Assembly (NCBI RefSeq): GCF_024793945.1
Contig: NZ_JANUSD010000003.1
Span: forward strand, 186,001-250,000
Length of the DNA: 64,000 bases
Direction of reading: 5' to 3'
Origin: Emticicia fluvialis
GTDB lineage: Bacteria > Bacteroidota > Bacteroidia > Cytophagales > Spirosomataceae
The translations under genes were made by a program, and so were the position numbers. Positions 52,481-63,112 of this stretch are shown piece by piece. Under the pieces are notes generated by a model that saw nothing but the letters and a program-made list of their open reading frames with translations, was not told the origin of the DNA and did no database searches. Every line of letters begins with the position of its first letter. Positions within the stretch are counted from its first letter, which is position 1.

Positions 52481-52657
52481 ACTTTTACAATCTGCTTTCT
52501 ACACTTTTGGGGTCTCTGAACCTACAACAACCCGCGTTTTATCAATGATACCGGCAGGCAACAGTTGCTAATGATGCCTGATTTTGCTGTGGAAAATAAT
52601 TATTCCAATTAATTCTTTGATAAAAAACATTTTAACCCTAAATTTTATCTCGTTCTG

Positions 52658-55600
52658 ATGAAAGAATATTTCTCCCCCTTTTTTTTAAAGAAACTTATGA
52701 GGGTTTCATTTATACAAGTTTTGTTTAGCCTTATCGGACTGGGTATTTCATACGCACACACCGCTAACGGGCAGGAAGTGCTAGAGCAGCGTATCAGCAT
52801 CAGGGCCAATAACGACAACCTGAAGGCCATGCTGAGTTTTATTGAACAAAGTGCCAGCGTAAAATTTGTGTATAATCCACGCGAAATTAACATTGGCCAG
52901 AAAGTATCATTTGAAGCCCGCAACGAAACGCTTAAATCTGTACTGGCTAAAATCTGCAAGCCATTACAGATATCTTATGAAGTAAAAGGCAAGCAGATAA
53001 TGCTCTACAAAGAAGTAGCAAGCCTGCTGAAAGAGCCCGAAGTAATAGTAGCCGGGTCGGTAGTTGAAGAAGAAAAACCACTCAGAATAGTAACGGGTAA
53101 AGTAACCGACGAAAAAGGCGAAGGTATACCCGGTGTAAGCGTAGTGGTAAAAGGCACCACCAAAGGTGTAACAACAGACGTAGAAGGCATTTATAAGCTG
53201 GATGTCCCAAACGAAACCACCATTCTTGTGTTCAGTTATGTGGGTTATGTAACCCAGGAAATTGTAACCGGTAACCGCTCAGCCATTGATGTAAAGCTGC
53301 TTCCTGACGATAAATCGCTCGACGAAGTAGTGGTTATCGGCTATGGCGAACAGAAAAAAAGCGACCTTACCGGCGCCGTAGCTTCTATGCAGACCAAAGA
53401 CATTACCAGGGCTAATCCGGTGCTGGCTTCTAAAGCATTGCAAGGCCAGGTGGCCGGCGCTACCGTTACGAAATCAGACAACCGGCCGGGGAGTTCTTAC
53501 AACATAACCATCAGAGGAGAAAACACTATTAATAACTCTACTGCACCCCTAATTGTAATAGATGGTTTAATGGGTGGCGATATCAATAACCTGAACCCGA
53601 ACGACATTCAGTCGATGGACGTACTGAAAGATGCTTCCTCTACCGCCATTTATGGTGCCAGAGGAGCCAACGGGGTGGTTATTATCACTACCAAAAAAGG
53701 GTTATCGGGCAAGCCGCGTGTCAATTATGACAGCTACGTGGGTGTAAAAGTACCGGCGCACCTACCCAAACTGATGAACAGCGAGCAGTTTTATAAAGCT
53801 ACCTACACCGACCGCATTCTGGAAGGAGTAGCTGAAGCCAAATTTACTTCTCTCGAGCTTGACAACATCAAAAACGGCCGCAGTACTGACTGGGTAGACC
53901 TGGTTACAGACCCCGGCGTACAAACCAACCACTCACTGAGCGTGTCGGGCGGTAATGAAAAAACTACCTACCGGTTTTCGGGCGGTTTCCTGAACGAAGA
54001 CGGCAACGTGCTTAGCACCAATTTTAAAAGATATAACCTCAATGCCGGGCTTGACAGCAAACTTGGCGAGCGCTTCAAGGTTGGATTTACTTCTTACGCC
54101 ACCTTTTCGGTACAGAACCTGGGCTCGCAGGAGTCACTCAGAGGCGCCTACCGCGTCAGACCTACCGGCGTACCTTATTACAGCGACCTAACTAACCCCT
54201 CAGAAAACCAGGACATCAACGTAAACGGACTGGCTATCTGGATGGGTATCAACGATAAACAGGTACCTAACCCTTTGAGCGACGTAGACCCTAACCAGTC
54301 TAAACTACGCACCAGGGTATCAAACATCATGGCTAATGCCTATGTTGAGTACACACCTGTAAAAGGCCTTAGCATTCGGTCGTCGCTATCATCTACTTAC
54401 GGCACTACCCAGATTGGCGACTTCCGCGGTATGTGGTCAAAATCGCAGACGGGTAATAAACCAAGAGCCCAGCTCGACAACCGCGTTATCGGCAGCTATA
54501 CCTTAGACAACATCATTAACTATAACCTTACCCTGGGCCAGCACAAAATAAACCTTACAGGTTTACAAAGTGCTTTCTACCAGCGCAATGAGGCGTCTAG
54601 CATTGCAGCCAAAGACCTGCCTTATGACTCAGACTGGTATGCCCTTAACACCGGTACCGTTACGGCATTCAGCAGTTCTCTTGTAGAGCGTTCGTTGTCA
54701 TCGTACATGGGGCGTATCAATTACACCTTCCGCGACAAATACCTGTTTACAGCCACCGGCCGTTCAGACGGCGCCTCGCAGCTGGCAGCAGGTAACAAGT
54801 GGGCGTTTTTCCCATCTGTTGCATTGGCATGGCGAGTAATTGACGAGTCGTTCATGCAAAACATCAAGGCCTTGTCAAACCTGAAATTACGCCTGAGCTA
54901 TGGGGAGGTAGGTAACTCAACCGTAGCGCCATACAGCACACAGGCAGGGCTGATCAACACCGGCTATGATTTTGACGGCACTGCAGCCTATGGCTTTGCC
55001 CCTTCTAACCTGGGCAACAAAGACCTGCGCTGGGAACGCAGCAAAGAGCTGAACCTGGGCCTTGACTTCGGTTTGTTCGGTAACCGGATATCGGGTACGG
55101 TTGAATTATACGACAGAAAAACGCAGGATCTGATACTGAGCCAGAAAATACCTACTACGTCAGGCTTCTCGCAGGTGGTATCCAACGTAGGTAAAATTCA
55201 GAACAAAGGTATTGAGATACTCCTGAACACCGTAAACATTGCCACCACCGATTTCAGCTGGAACACCACCCTTACCTTTACCAAAAACAACAACAAACTG
55301 CTTGAACTTTACGGCAACGGGCAAATGGCCGACAAAGGCAATAACCTCTTTGTGGGCTACCCTATCAGAGCCAACTTTGACTACAAGTTTAACGGCATCT
55401 GGCAACTGGCCGATAAAGATCTTGCCCTTAAATACAATCAGGTGCCGGGTTCGGTACGTGTAGTTGACCAGAACAACGACGGCATTATATCGTCGACAGA
55501 AGGAAAAGACGACCGTGTGTATCTGGGCTCAGAGCTGCCTAACTTCCTGATGGGTATGACCAACCGCTTTAAATACAAAAACTTCGACTTCTCATTCTTT

Positions 55601-56002
55601 GCTTATTACAGAAACGGTACACTATACAACAACAAAACCCTTTCAGGTACATTTGGTGAGGTTAACGCACAACGATATAACAAGCTGGCCGGCCTTGATT
55701 ACTGGACCAGCGAAAACCCTTCGAACACGTATTTCGGGGTTGCAGTAGCAAACCCATACCGCAGTGCAATCAACTATCAGGATGCCAGTTTCTTAAGAAT
55801 CTCTGACATCACACTGGGCTATAATGTACCTCGTAATCTGATGGAAAAATGGAAACTCTACAATGCCCGGGTTTATACTCAGGTAACCAATCCGATTATT
55901 GTTACCAAGTTTATCGGTTTTGACCCTGAATTCAACTCAGCCATTTATCAGGACGACGTACCATCGGTTACTTTCAGCCTGGGTGTTAATCTTAGTTTCT
56001 AA
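52658..56002 (+). CDS. SusC/RagA TonB-dependent transporter with signalling domain
   Basis: A 1114-residue outer-membrane transporter that imports oligosaccharides with SusD. After the signal region comes a secretin/TonB N-terminal (STN) domain (about residues 45-115, ISIRANNDNLKAMLSFIEQS), which couples to FecR, then a CNA-B domain (VTGKVTDEKGEGIPGVSVVV), a TonB box (DEVVVIGYGEQKK), plug and barrel ending VTFSLGVNLSF. Presence of the STN domain and the sigma/FecR pair upstream means substrate-induced expression is likely. Confidence 0.95.
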   Translation: MKEYFSPFFLKKLMRVSFIQVLFSLIGLGISYAHTANGQEVLEQRISIRANNDNLKAMLSFIEQSASVKFVYNPREINIGQKVSFEARNETLKSVLAKICKPLQISYEVKGKQIMLYKEVASLLKEPEVIVAGSVVEEEKPLRIVTGKVTDEKGEGIPGVSVVVKGTTKGVTTDVEGIYKLDVPNETTILVFSYVGYVTQEIVTGNRSAIDVKLLPDDKSLDEVVVIGYGEQKKSDLTGAVASMQTKDITRANPVLASKALQGQVAGATVTKSDNRPGSSYNITIRGENTINNSTAPLIVIDGLMGGDINNLNPNDIQSMDVLKDASSTAIYGARGANGVVIITTKKGLSGKPRVNYDSYVGVKVPAHLPKLMNSEQFYKATYTDRILEGVAEAKFTSLELDNIKNGRSTDWVDLVTDPGVQTNHSLSVSGGNEKTTYRFSGGFLNEDGNVLSTNFKRYNLNAGLDSKLGERFKVGFTSYATFSVQNLGSQESLRGAYRVRPTGVPYYSDLTNPSENQDINVNGLAIWMGINDKQVPNPLSDVDPNQSKLRTRVSNIMANAYVEYTPVKGLSIRSSLSSTYGTTQIGDFRGMWSKSQTGNKPRAQLDNRVIGSYTLDNIINYNLTLGQHKINLTGLQSAFYQRNEASSIAAKDLPYDSDWYALNTGTVTAFSSSLVERSLSSYMGRINYTFRDKYLFTATGRSDGASQLAAGNKWAFFPSVALAWRVIDESFMQNIKALSNLKLRLSYGEVGNSTVAPYSTQAGLINTGYDFDGTAAYGFAPSNLGNKDLRWERSKELNLGLDFGLFGNRISGTVELYDRKTQDLILSQKIPTTSGFSQVVSNVGKIQNKGIEILLNTVNIATTDFSWNTTLTFTKNNNKLLELYGNGQMADKGNNLFVGYPIRANFDYKFNGIWQLADKDLALKYNQVPGSVRVVDQNNDGIISSTEGKDDRVYLGSELPNFLMGMTNRFKYKNFDFSFFAYYRNGTLYNNKTLSGTFGEVNAQRYNKLAGLDYWTSENPSNTYFGVAVANPYRSAINYQDASFLRISDITLGYNVPRNLMEKWKLYNARVYTQVTNPIIVTKFIGFDPEFNSAIYQDDVPSVTFSLGVNLSF

Positions 56003-56022
56003 TTTATATTAATCGAAAGACA

Positions 56023-57882
56023 ATGAAATCTATATATTCAAAATCAAAATTCTTAATCGCCGCAGGCTTATTGCTTGTATCAGCCGGTTGTAAGGATTCT
56101 TTTCTTGACGAAAACCCTAAAACTACCCTTACTACCGATGTTTACTATAAAACCGAAGCAGGGTTTGAAGACCTCGTAAGGGCTTGTTACCCACTGCTGA
56201 GAAACATTCATCAGAACCGCATACTGGTACTTAACGGCACAGATATTTTCTCGTCGCAGCCGGGCTGGAACCCCTCAGCAGTAAATGGCAAAGAAACCCC
56301 GCCCGTATTGCTTGATGTGTACGACAACCGTTTCAATGCCGCTATTCCGGAAGTACAAACGCTATGGCAATTGCTTTATGCAGAAATTGCACGTACCAAT
56401 ACGGCTATCTCACGTGCCGACGGTATCACCACTATGGCACAGGCTTTGAAAGATACCCGCGTGGCCGAGGTAAAATTCCTCCGGGCCTTGTGTTTCTTCT
56501 ATGCGGTACAACACTGGGGAGACATACCCATGCCGCTGGCTGAAATCACCACGCCTCAGAAAAATTTCCCAAGGGTGGCTTCGGCTGAAGTGTACAAACA
56601 GATAATTGCCGACCTGCTTGACTGCGAAGCCAAACTACCGGCTACGGCCTCTAACTATGGCCGTATAACCAAAGGCGCCGCCCAGTTTTTGCTGGCACGT
56701 GTTTACCTTACCCGCGGCTGGAACTTCAACAATGCGCTGGGTGGCACCAATGCCGACTTTGACATGGCGCTGCAATATGCCGATAAAATTATTGACACCT
56801 ATCCGCTGGCTTCCAGTTATAAAGATCTTTTCCCAAAAAGATCCGATAACCCCCTTACTCAGTACACAGGTGCACAGAACGACAAAAACGCCGAGATAAT
56901 TTTTGCCGTGCAGTATAACTCAGATATACTTACCAACAAAACCGACCCGGCCTTTACGCAGGATGCCGCCGGTGGAAACGACCTGCACTCGCGCTTTGGC
57001 CCAAGTGGAGAGGGTTTCATTGGCAGCAAAGGCCGTACCACAGACTACAACCGCTCGGTAGGTATACACCAGGTAAATACTGCCGCTTACCGCATGTATG
57101 ACCCGGATATCGACACCCGCTACGCGCATAATTTTGTAAGTGTGGGGTATTCGTTATCGGCGGTTAAAGATTACAAACCATTGCCCTTAAGTAACCCAAA
57201 CCTGAAAGTGAGTTTCGCCGTTGGCGATACTGTACTGGTATGCCGCCCCTGGAACAACCCTACGAAGTCGACAACTGAAAGAGGCGTTGACCTGGGCGGC
57301 ACCAAAAACTACGCCGTAGTGAATACTTACGAATATGGTGGAGGTTACCCGATTGATAATTCAGGCTATAACATACAAGCCCCACTGATGTGGAAATTCT
57401 GGCAGCCGGGTATTCCTTACGGCGACGCCTACGGTACTTTTAATGAAGCTGTTTTCAGAGCAGCTGAAGCCTATCTGATTGCCGCCGAAGCCATTGTAAA
57501 AGGTGCAAAAGGTGGCAAACTGGGTGGCGCAGAGGTTTACTACAACAAAGTACTTGACCGCGCCCTGGGTACCAAAAAAGGCACCGACCCTAAATGTGCC
57601 GCCGCACCTGAAGACCAGAAATCGCTGGCGGCTGTTTCTTATCGTGCCACAGCGGCCAACATCAGCGTCGACCTGATACTGGACGAAAGAGCGCGTGAAC
57701 TAATGGGCGAATACAACCGCTGGTTTGACCTGAAAAGAACAGGTAAACTGGTAGAACGTGTGAAAAAATACAATCCCTGGGTGAAGGGACAGGCTATCAG
57801 CGATATACATTACCTTAGACCAATACCACAGTCTGAAATAGACTTGTCATTCCCTAAAATGGCGCAAAATCCGGGCTATTGA
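56023..57882 (+). CDS. SusD/RagB nutrient-binding lipoprotein
   Basis: A 619-residue surface lipoprotein (lipobox VSAGC; lipidated Cys23) that closes the SusC barrel like a lid and binds the glycan. TPR-like front (D-S-F-L-D-E-N-P-K-T-T, LWQLLYAEIARTNTAI, FLRALCFFYAVQHWGDIP) and the C-terminal block I-L-D-E-R-A-R-E-L-M-G-E-Y-N-R-W-F-D-L-K-R-T are typical. It lies 20 nt after susC. Confidence 0.95.
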   Translation: MKSIYSKSKFLIAAGLLLVSAGCKDSFLDENPKTTLTTDVYYKTEAGFEDLVRACYPLLRNIHQNRILVLNGTDIFSSQPGWNPSAVNGKETPPVLLDVYDNRFNAAIPEVQTLWQLLYAEIARTNTAISRADGITTMAQALKDTRVAEVKFLRALCFFYAVQHWGDIPMPLAEITTPQKNFPRVASAEVYKQIIADLLDCEAKLPATASNYGRITKGAAQFLLARVYLTRGWNFNNALGGTNADFDMALQYADKIIDTYPLASSYKDLFPKRSDNPLTQYTGAQNDKNAEIIFAVQYNSDILTNKTDPAFTQDAAGGNDLHSRFGPSGEGFIGSKGRTTDYNRSVGIHQVNTAAYRMYDPDIDTRYAHNFVSVGYSLSAVKDYKPLPLSNPNLKVSFAVGDTVLVCRPWNNPTKSTTERGVDLGGTKNYAVVNTYEYGGGYPIDNSGYNIQAPLMWKFWQPGIPYGDAYGTFNEAVFRAAEAYLIAAEAIVKGAKGGKLGGAEVYYNKVLDRALGTKKGTDPKCAAAPEDQKSLAAVSYRATAANISVDLILDERARELMGEYNRWFDLKRTGKLVERVKKYNPWVKGQAISDIHYLRPIPQSEIDLSFPKMAQNPGY

Positions 57883-57896
57883 TTCAGTAATTCTTT

Positions 57897-57924
57897 GAGT
57901 GAGGCGGCCTCGGCTGCCTCGCTC
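57897..57924 (+). promoter_or_regulatory. Intra-operon hairpin after susD
   Basis: GAGTGAGGC pairs with GCCTCGCTC (one G-T wobble) across a 10-nt loop, with no T-run after it. It is likely an mRNA processing or stabilising hairpin that keeps SusCD transcript higher than downstream enzymes. Confidence 0.5.
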
Positions 57925-57953
57925 ACAATAGCCATCTATTTAACCCTGACACT

Positions 57954-59321
57954 ATGAATAATTTGATAAAAACAGCATTTGTGGCAATGCTGCTGACCAG
58001 CTTTACCACTCATGCAGAATGGAAAGACCTCTTTAACGGCGCAGACCTGAAAGGCTGGATAAAACGCAACGGAAATGCCGAGTACAGAATTGAAAACAAA
58101 ACCATTATCGGGGTTTCGAGGCTCAACACACCCAACACCTTTTTATGCACCGAAACCCTGTATGCCGATTTTGTGCTTGAAATGGATGTAAAAGTTGACA
58201 TCGGCCTTAACTCGGGTATTCAGATACGCAGCATCAGCGACCCCGCCGTTATGAATGGCCGCGTGCATGGGTATCAGGTAGAGATAGACCCCGCCCCACG
58301 TGCCTGGAGCGGCGGTATTTACGACGAAGCCCGCAACGGCTGGTTGTATCCGATGTCGGCCAACCCGCAGGGAAGAGTGGCTTTCAGAAACGGGCAATGG
58401 AACCGCTATCATATTGAGGCCATAGGGCCCAATATCAAGACCTGGATAAACGGCATACCCTGTGCCAACGTGCTTGACGCCCAAACCGCCCGCGGTTTAA
58501 TAGCCCTGCAGGTACACCAGATAAAAAGACCCGAACAGGAAGGCCTGACAGTACAATGGAAGAACATCAGAATAGCAACAGATAACCTGAATGAAGTAGT
58601 TTTTAAAGGCGAAGAAGCCCCCGAAGTAAGTTACCTGCCCAACAGGCTCACTGAAAATGAAATAAGAAAAGGCTGGCGTTTACTTTGGGACGGCAAAACT
58701 GCCAACGGCTGGCAAGTTGCCAATGGCAGTGGTTTCCCATCGGCGGGCTGGGTTATGGAAGATGGTGTGCTGAAAGTGCTGGGCTCTAAAAAAGACAGCG
58801 TACGTAAGGGCGGAGACATTGAAACCGTTCAGGTTTTTTCAGATTTTGAGCTGGAGCTAGACTTCCGGCTTACCAAAGGAGCCAATAGTGGATTGAAATA
58901 TTTTGTAGTAAATGACCCAAAAAGAAAAGCAGGTACAGGATTAGGGCCGGAGTTTCAGCTTCTGGACGATGACGTACACCCTGACGCCAAAGCAGGTGTA
59001 AACGGAAACAGAACTACGGCCTCCCTGTATGACCTCATTACTGCCGAAAACCTGTCGGAAGGCAGTAAAGAAAAACGTATCAATCCGCCGGGTAAGTGGA
59101 ACAAGCTAAGGATAGTATCCAGAAACGGCCATGTTGAACACTGGCTCAATAACCTGAAAATGGTAGAATACGACCGCCATTCGCAGATTTTCCGTAATCT
59201 GGTAGCCAAAAGTAAATACAGCACTTACGAAAATTTTGCGCAGGCGTATGCAGGGCATATCCTGTTGCAGGACCACGGCGATGAGGTGCATTTCAGAAGT
59301 ATCAAAATCAGAGAATTCTGA
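57954..59321 (+). CDS. Tandem DUF1080 (3-keto-disaccharide hydrolase) protein
   Basis: A 455-residue exported protein (signal MNNLIKTAFVAMLLTSFTTH) with two DUF1080 concanavalin-like domains, about residues 22-200 and 225-455. Each has the family opening F-N-G-A-D-L-K-G-W or W-D-G-K-T-A-N-G-W and the S-G-I-Q-I-R-S / S-G-L-K-Y-F-V strand. DUF1080 members cleave 3-keto-glycosides, though many are uncharacterised. It is the third gene of the operon. Confidence 0.9.
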   Translation: MNNLIKTAFVAMLLTSFTTHAEWKDLFNGADLKGWIKRNGNAEYRIENKTIIGVSRLNTPNTFLCTETLYADFVLEMDVKVDIGLNSGIQIRSISDPAVMNGRVHGYQVEIDPAPRAWSGGIYDEARNGWLYPMSANPQGRVAFRNGQWNRYHIEAIGPNIKTWINGIPCANVLDAQTARGLIALQVHQIKRPEQEGLTVQWKNIRIATDNLNEVVFKGEEAPEVSYLPNRLTENEIRKGWRLLWDGKTANGWQVANGSGFPSAGWVMEDGVLKVLGSKKDSVRKGGDIETVQVFSDFELELDFRLTKGANSGLKYFVVNDPKRKAGTGLGPEFQLLDDDVHPDAKAGVNGNRTTASLYDLITAENLSEGSKEKRINPPGKWNKLRIVSRNGHVEHWLNNLKMVEYDRHSQIFRNLVAKSKYSTYENFAQAYAGHILLQDHGDEVHFRSIKIREF

Positions 59322-59362
59322 TGCGGGCAGTTGCACTTCATTAACCCTATTCTTTTAGTATC

Positions 59363-61069
59363 ATGAACAGAAGAACATTTGTCAATACCGGAATCCTCTC
59401 GGTTTGTTCAGTACCATTCCTGAACCTGAGCGCAGGCGCCTTTGTGCCTGACCAGAAACCCGCCTGGATTGTGGATTGGATAAAAATAAATGAGGCACAG
59501 CTACCCGGTTTCAGGGCGCTGAAAGTAACCGACCCCAACCATAGATACTTTGGTGGCTACACCGACCATGTAGAAATACCTAACCCACACACTACCAGCA
59601 GTTTTATTGCCAAAGCCTGTATGCTGATGGCCTGCCCTGAGTCAGTTTATTATCAGTCGGCAGATACCCTGAAAGAAGTAGAGGCCGCCGCCGCGGCCAT
59701 GCTGAAGTTTCAGCATACCGACGGCACCATTGACCTGCTGGCCACTAATTTTCATTCAACGCCCGACACCGCCTTTATTCTGGAAAACATGATTCCGGCC
59801 TGGCAGTTTCTGAAAAAATCACAAACCAAAGGCGCCGGGCAGTCGCTGGCTTATATACAGACATTTCTAAAAAATGCCGGAGAAGGCCTCATCAGAGGCG
59901 GAATACATACACCCAACCACCGATGGGTGGTATCGGCTGCCTTAGTAAGGCTGCATGCGCTTTTTCCGGACAAACGCTATCTGAACCGCATAGACCAATG
60001 GTTAGCTGAACACATAGATATTGACCCCGACGGCCAGTACACTGAAAAAAGCACCAATAGTTATTCCCCAATCGTAGACCGCTCGTTGATTACCCTGGCC
60101 AGGGGCCTCAGTAAGCCGGAGCTTTTAGAACCAGTTCTGAAAAATCTGGAAATGACCCTCTATTATGTACATCCTAACGGAGAAGTTGTAACTGAGGCCT
60201 CGAACCGCCAGGACAAAGGCACCATCGGTAATATGTTTAAATACTATTACTGTTACCGATACATGGCGCTAAATAAAAATAACGGCCGGATGGCCGCCAT
60301 GTGCAGGCTGATTGAACAAACCAGCACCCCACAGGAACTGGCCGGGTATCTGGATTATTTTCTGGAAGACCCCACCCTCTGGCAGCCCTTGCCGCCAGAC
60401 AAACCATTGCCGGTTAATTACGTAAAGGCTTTTCCGTACTCTGGTTTAGTAAGAATACGCCAAGGAAACTGGGACACCACCCTGCTGTCTAACAACCCCG
60501 GCTGGCTCACTTTTCATAAAGGCAATGCCGTGTTGCAGGCCATGCGTGTGGCTGCTTCATTTTTTGGAAAAGGGCAGTTTCAGTCTGAAAAAATAGAGCA
60601 GAACGGCAACAAATGGGTACTGAAGCGGCATCAGGAAGGCCCCTATTACCAACCCCTCGATACAGATAAAATATCGCCCGATGGCGACCTCGATAAAATG
60701 CCACGCACGCTCAGAAAACAGAGCGAAATACAGGAATTAAACACAACTGTAACCATAACCCCGACTGACAATGGTGTTGATGTGGATTTAAACATAACCG
60801 GCACAGACGGTGTGCCGGTTTCACTCGAACTCATTTTCAGGCCGGGTGGTACTTTTACGGGGGTAACGCCTCATGCGTCACAGCCGCATGCTTATCTTTT
60901 CGGTGGGCAAAACGGCTCTTATACATCAGGTAAAGATACCATTCATTTTTCTTCAGGCCGGATCGAACACAAAGGTGTGCAGTTGCGCGGTGCATTACCC
61001 GCAATGGATGCGCCAACGGTTTATCTGACAGGCTTTACGCCTTTTAAGCATACCATCCGTTTATCCTGA
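59363..61069 (+). CDS. Tat-type exported protein, probable alpha/alpha toroid, unknown activity
   Basis: A 568-residue protein starting MNRRTFVNTGILSVCSVPFL, a Tat-like signal with twin arginine. The body alternates helices (AAAAMLKFQHTDGTIDLLAT, N-H-R-W-V-V-S-A-A-L-V-R-L-H, RSLITLARGLSKPELLEPV) and ends in beta-strands (about 450-568). This order resembles polysaccharide lyase/hydrolase (alpha/alpha) toroids with a C-terminal sandwich, but no catalytic signature was identified, so no reaction is assigned. It lies 41 nt after the DUF1080 gene. Confidence 0.7.
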   Translation: MNRRTFVNTGILSVCSVPFLNLSAGAFVPDQKPAWIVDWIKINEAQLPGFRALKVTDPNHRYFGGYTDHVEIPNPHTTSSFIAKACMLMACPESVYYQSADTLKEVEAAAAAMLKFQHTDGTIDLLATNFHSTPDTAFILENMIPAWQFLKKSQTKGAGQSLAYIQTFLKNAGEGLIRGGIHTPNHRWVVSAALVRLHALFPDKRYLNRIDQWLAEHIDIDPDGQYTEKSTNSYSPIVDRSLITLARGLSKPELLEPVLKNLEMTLYYVHPNGEVVTEASNRQDKGTIGNMFKYYYCYRYMALNKNNGRMAAMCRLIEQTSTPQELAGYLDYFLEDPTLWQPLPPDKPLPVNYVKAFPYSGLVRIRQGNWDTTLLSNNPGWLTFHKGNAVLQAMRVAASFFGKGQFQSEKIEQNGNKWVLKRHQEGPYYQPLDTDKISPDGDLDKMPRTLRKQSEIQELNTTVTITPTDNGVDVDLNITGTDGVPVSLELIFRPGGTFTGVTPHASQPHAYLFGGQNGSYTSGKDTIHFSSGRIEHKGVQLRGALPAMDAPTVYLTGFTPFKHTIRLS

Positions 61070-61094
61070 ATCCATACATTCACCTCATTTGCTT

Positions 61095-63095
61095 ATGAAC
61101 AGAAAATTAGCTCTGCTAGTGTGGCTCGCTATGCTTGCCACTAGCACAATTGCGCAAAATACAAAGCCATTATGGCTAGACGACCTGCCCATTAAGTCGT
61201 ATTCTGAGGGCATACCGGCAGTTTTACCTAAAACCAATGCCGCCGGCGACCAGATGAAAATAGCCGGTAAAACCTTCGCGCATGGTGTGGGGGTCAGCTC
61301 GACAAGTGTGCTGTCGTTTCAGCTGGCAGGGCATGCCGATTCATTTTCGGCCATGGTTGGGGTTGACGACCTGGGCATAAAAAATCTGCCGCACCGTTTT
61401 TACGTAATTGGCGACAAACAAATACTTTTTGACAGCGGCGAAATGCGCTGGGGCGATGCCCCCAAGCCTGTAAATGTAAACCTTGCAGGCATACAACGCC
61501 TGGGTTTGCTGGTGCTGGTTGATATAGATATAAACCGCACCTTTACCAACTGGGCCGATGCAGCTTTTGTGATGAAAGACAATTTTATACCCGCTACCAT
61601 ACCCAACCAGCAGCAGCGGTACATTCTTACGCCACAACCAGACAAAAAACCGCGCATCAATTCTGCAGGTGTGTTTGGTGCAAGGCCGGGTAATCCGTTT
61701 TTATATACCATTGCCGCCACCGGCCAAAGACCGGTAACGTACTCGGTTCAAAACCTGCCCAAAGGTTTGTCGGTAGATACCCAAACGGGCATTATCAGCG
61801 GTAAAGTAATGCAGAAAGGCACTTATACAGCTAACCTGAAAGTCCGCAATGCCTTTGGAGAAGCCCAAAAGAAATTAACCATAACCATTGGCGATACCAT
61901 TGCGCTTACCCCGCCTATCGGCTGGAACGGCTGGAACTCGTGGGCAAAAAACATTGACCAGCAAAAAGTGAAGGCCTCTGCCGATGCAATGGTAAAAATG
62001 GGCCTGAACCAGCACGGCTGGACCTACATTAACATTGACGACGCCTGGCAGGGGCAGCGTGGCGGTGCATTAAACGCCATTCAGCCAAATGAGAAGTTTC
62101 CGGAGTTCAGAAAAATGGTTGATTACATCCATTCGCTGGGTCTGAAAGTGGGCGTATATTCAACACCCATGATCACCAGTTATGCAGGATACATTGGCGG
62201 CTCGTCAGATTACCCGAACGGCCGCATAACCGATTCCATCAAAAACAACAAAAGGGCGTTCAGGTACATAGGCAAATATACTTTTGAAGAGAACGACGCC
62301 CGGCAAATGGCCGCATGGGGCATTGATTACCTGAAATATGACTGGCGGATTGACGTAAAAGCTGCTGAAAAAATGTCGGTGGCACTCAGAAACTCCGGCC
62401 GGGATATTGTGTACAGTATTTCAAACTCTGCCCCCTTTGCCTATGCCAAAGACTGGGCAAGGCTCACCAACAGTTTCAGAACAGGCCCCGACATCCGCGA
62501 TAGCTGGCTTAGCCTGTATCATTCAGCCTTTACGCTCGACAAATGGGCTCCCTACGGCGGCCGTGGCCACTGGCTTGACCCCGACATGATGATACTGGGG
62601 AATGTAACCACGGGCTCTGCCCTGCACCCTACCCGCCTGACACCCGACGAGCAATACAGCCACGTGAGCCTTTTCAGTCTGCTTTCGGCGCCTTTACTGA
62701 TTGGTTGCCCCATTGAGCAGCTCGATGCCTTCACGCTGAATCTGTTAACTAATGATGAAGTAATAGAAATAAACCAGGACCCTGCCGGAAAACCCGCCCG
62801 GCTGGTAAAAGAAGAAAACGGCGTGCAAACCTGGGTGAAACCGCTGGCAGACGGCTCTTATGCCATCGGGCTGTTTAATATAGCCTACTATGGGCAAACA
62901 CCGCAGTCTTATTTCAGATGGGACGATGAAAAAGCTATTCATTACAACCTTGATCTGAAGGCACTCGGGTTACAAGGCCGCTATCAGTTGAGAGACGTAT
63001 GGCGGCAGAAAAACCTGGGTGTTTTCAGTGGGGTTTATCCAGGCACTATTAACCATCATGGAGTGGTAATGCTCAGAATTTCGCCCGTAAAATAA
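61095..63095 (+). CDS. GH27 alpha-galactosidase-like enzyme with NPCBM domain
   Basis: A 666-residue exported glycoside hydrolase (signal ending TSTIAQ). The order is an NPCBM/NEW2-type carbohydrate-binding domain (about 20-165, FAHGVGVSSTSVLSF), an Ig-like putative domain (about 195-265, GKVMQKGTYTANLKV), then a GH27 TIM barrel: PIGWNGWNSWAKNID, YINIDDAWQ, and the nucleophile Asp in YLKYDWR, with the acid/base Asp in TGPDIRDSW. It hydrolyses alpha-galactosides or related alpha-linked sugars. The ATG at 61095 is preferred over a TTG at 61089. Confidence 0.92.
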   Translation: MNRKLALLVWLAMLATSTIAQNTKPLWLDDLPIKSYSEGIPAVLPKTNAAGDQMKIAGKTFAHGVGVSSTSVLSFQLAGHADSFSAMVGVDDLGIKNLPHRFYVIGDKQILFDSGEMRWGDAPKPVNVNLAGIQRLGLLVLVDIDINRTFTNWADAAFVMKDNFIPATIPNQQQRYILTPQPDKKPRINSAGVFGARPGNPFLYTIAATGQRPVTYSVQNLPKGLSVDTQTGIISGKVMQKGTYTANLKVRNAFGEAQKKLTITIGDTIALTPPIGWNGWNSWAKNIDQQKVKASADAMVKMGLNQHGWTYINIDDAWQGQRGGALNAIQPNEKFPEFRKMVDYIHSLGLKVGVYSTPMITSYAGYIGGSSDYPNGRITDSIKNNKRAFRYIGKYTFEENDARQMAAWGIDYLKYDWRIDVKAAEKMSVALRNSGRDIVYSISNSAPFAYAKDWARLTNSFRTGPDIRDSWLSLYHSAFTLDKWAPYGGRGHWLDPDMMILGNVTTGSALHPTRLTPDEQYSHVSLFSLLSAPLLIGCPIEQLDAFTLNLLTNDEVIEINQDPAGKPARLVKEENGVQTWVKPLADGSYAIGLFNIAYYGQTPQSYFRWDDEKAIHYNLDLKALGLQGRYQLRDVWRQKNLGVFSGVYPGTINHHGVVMLRISPVK

Positions 63096-63112
63096 TCTAA
63101 CGACCCCCTACT

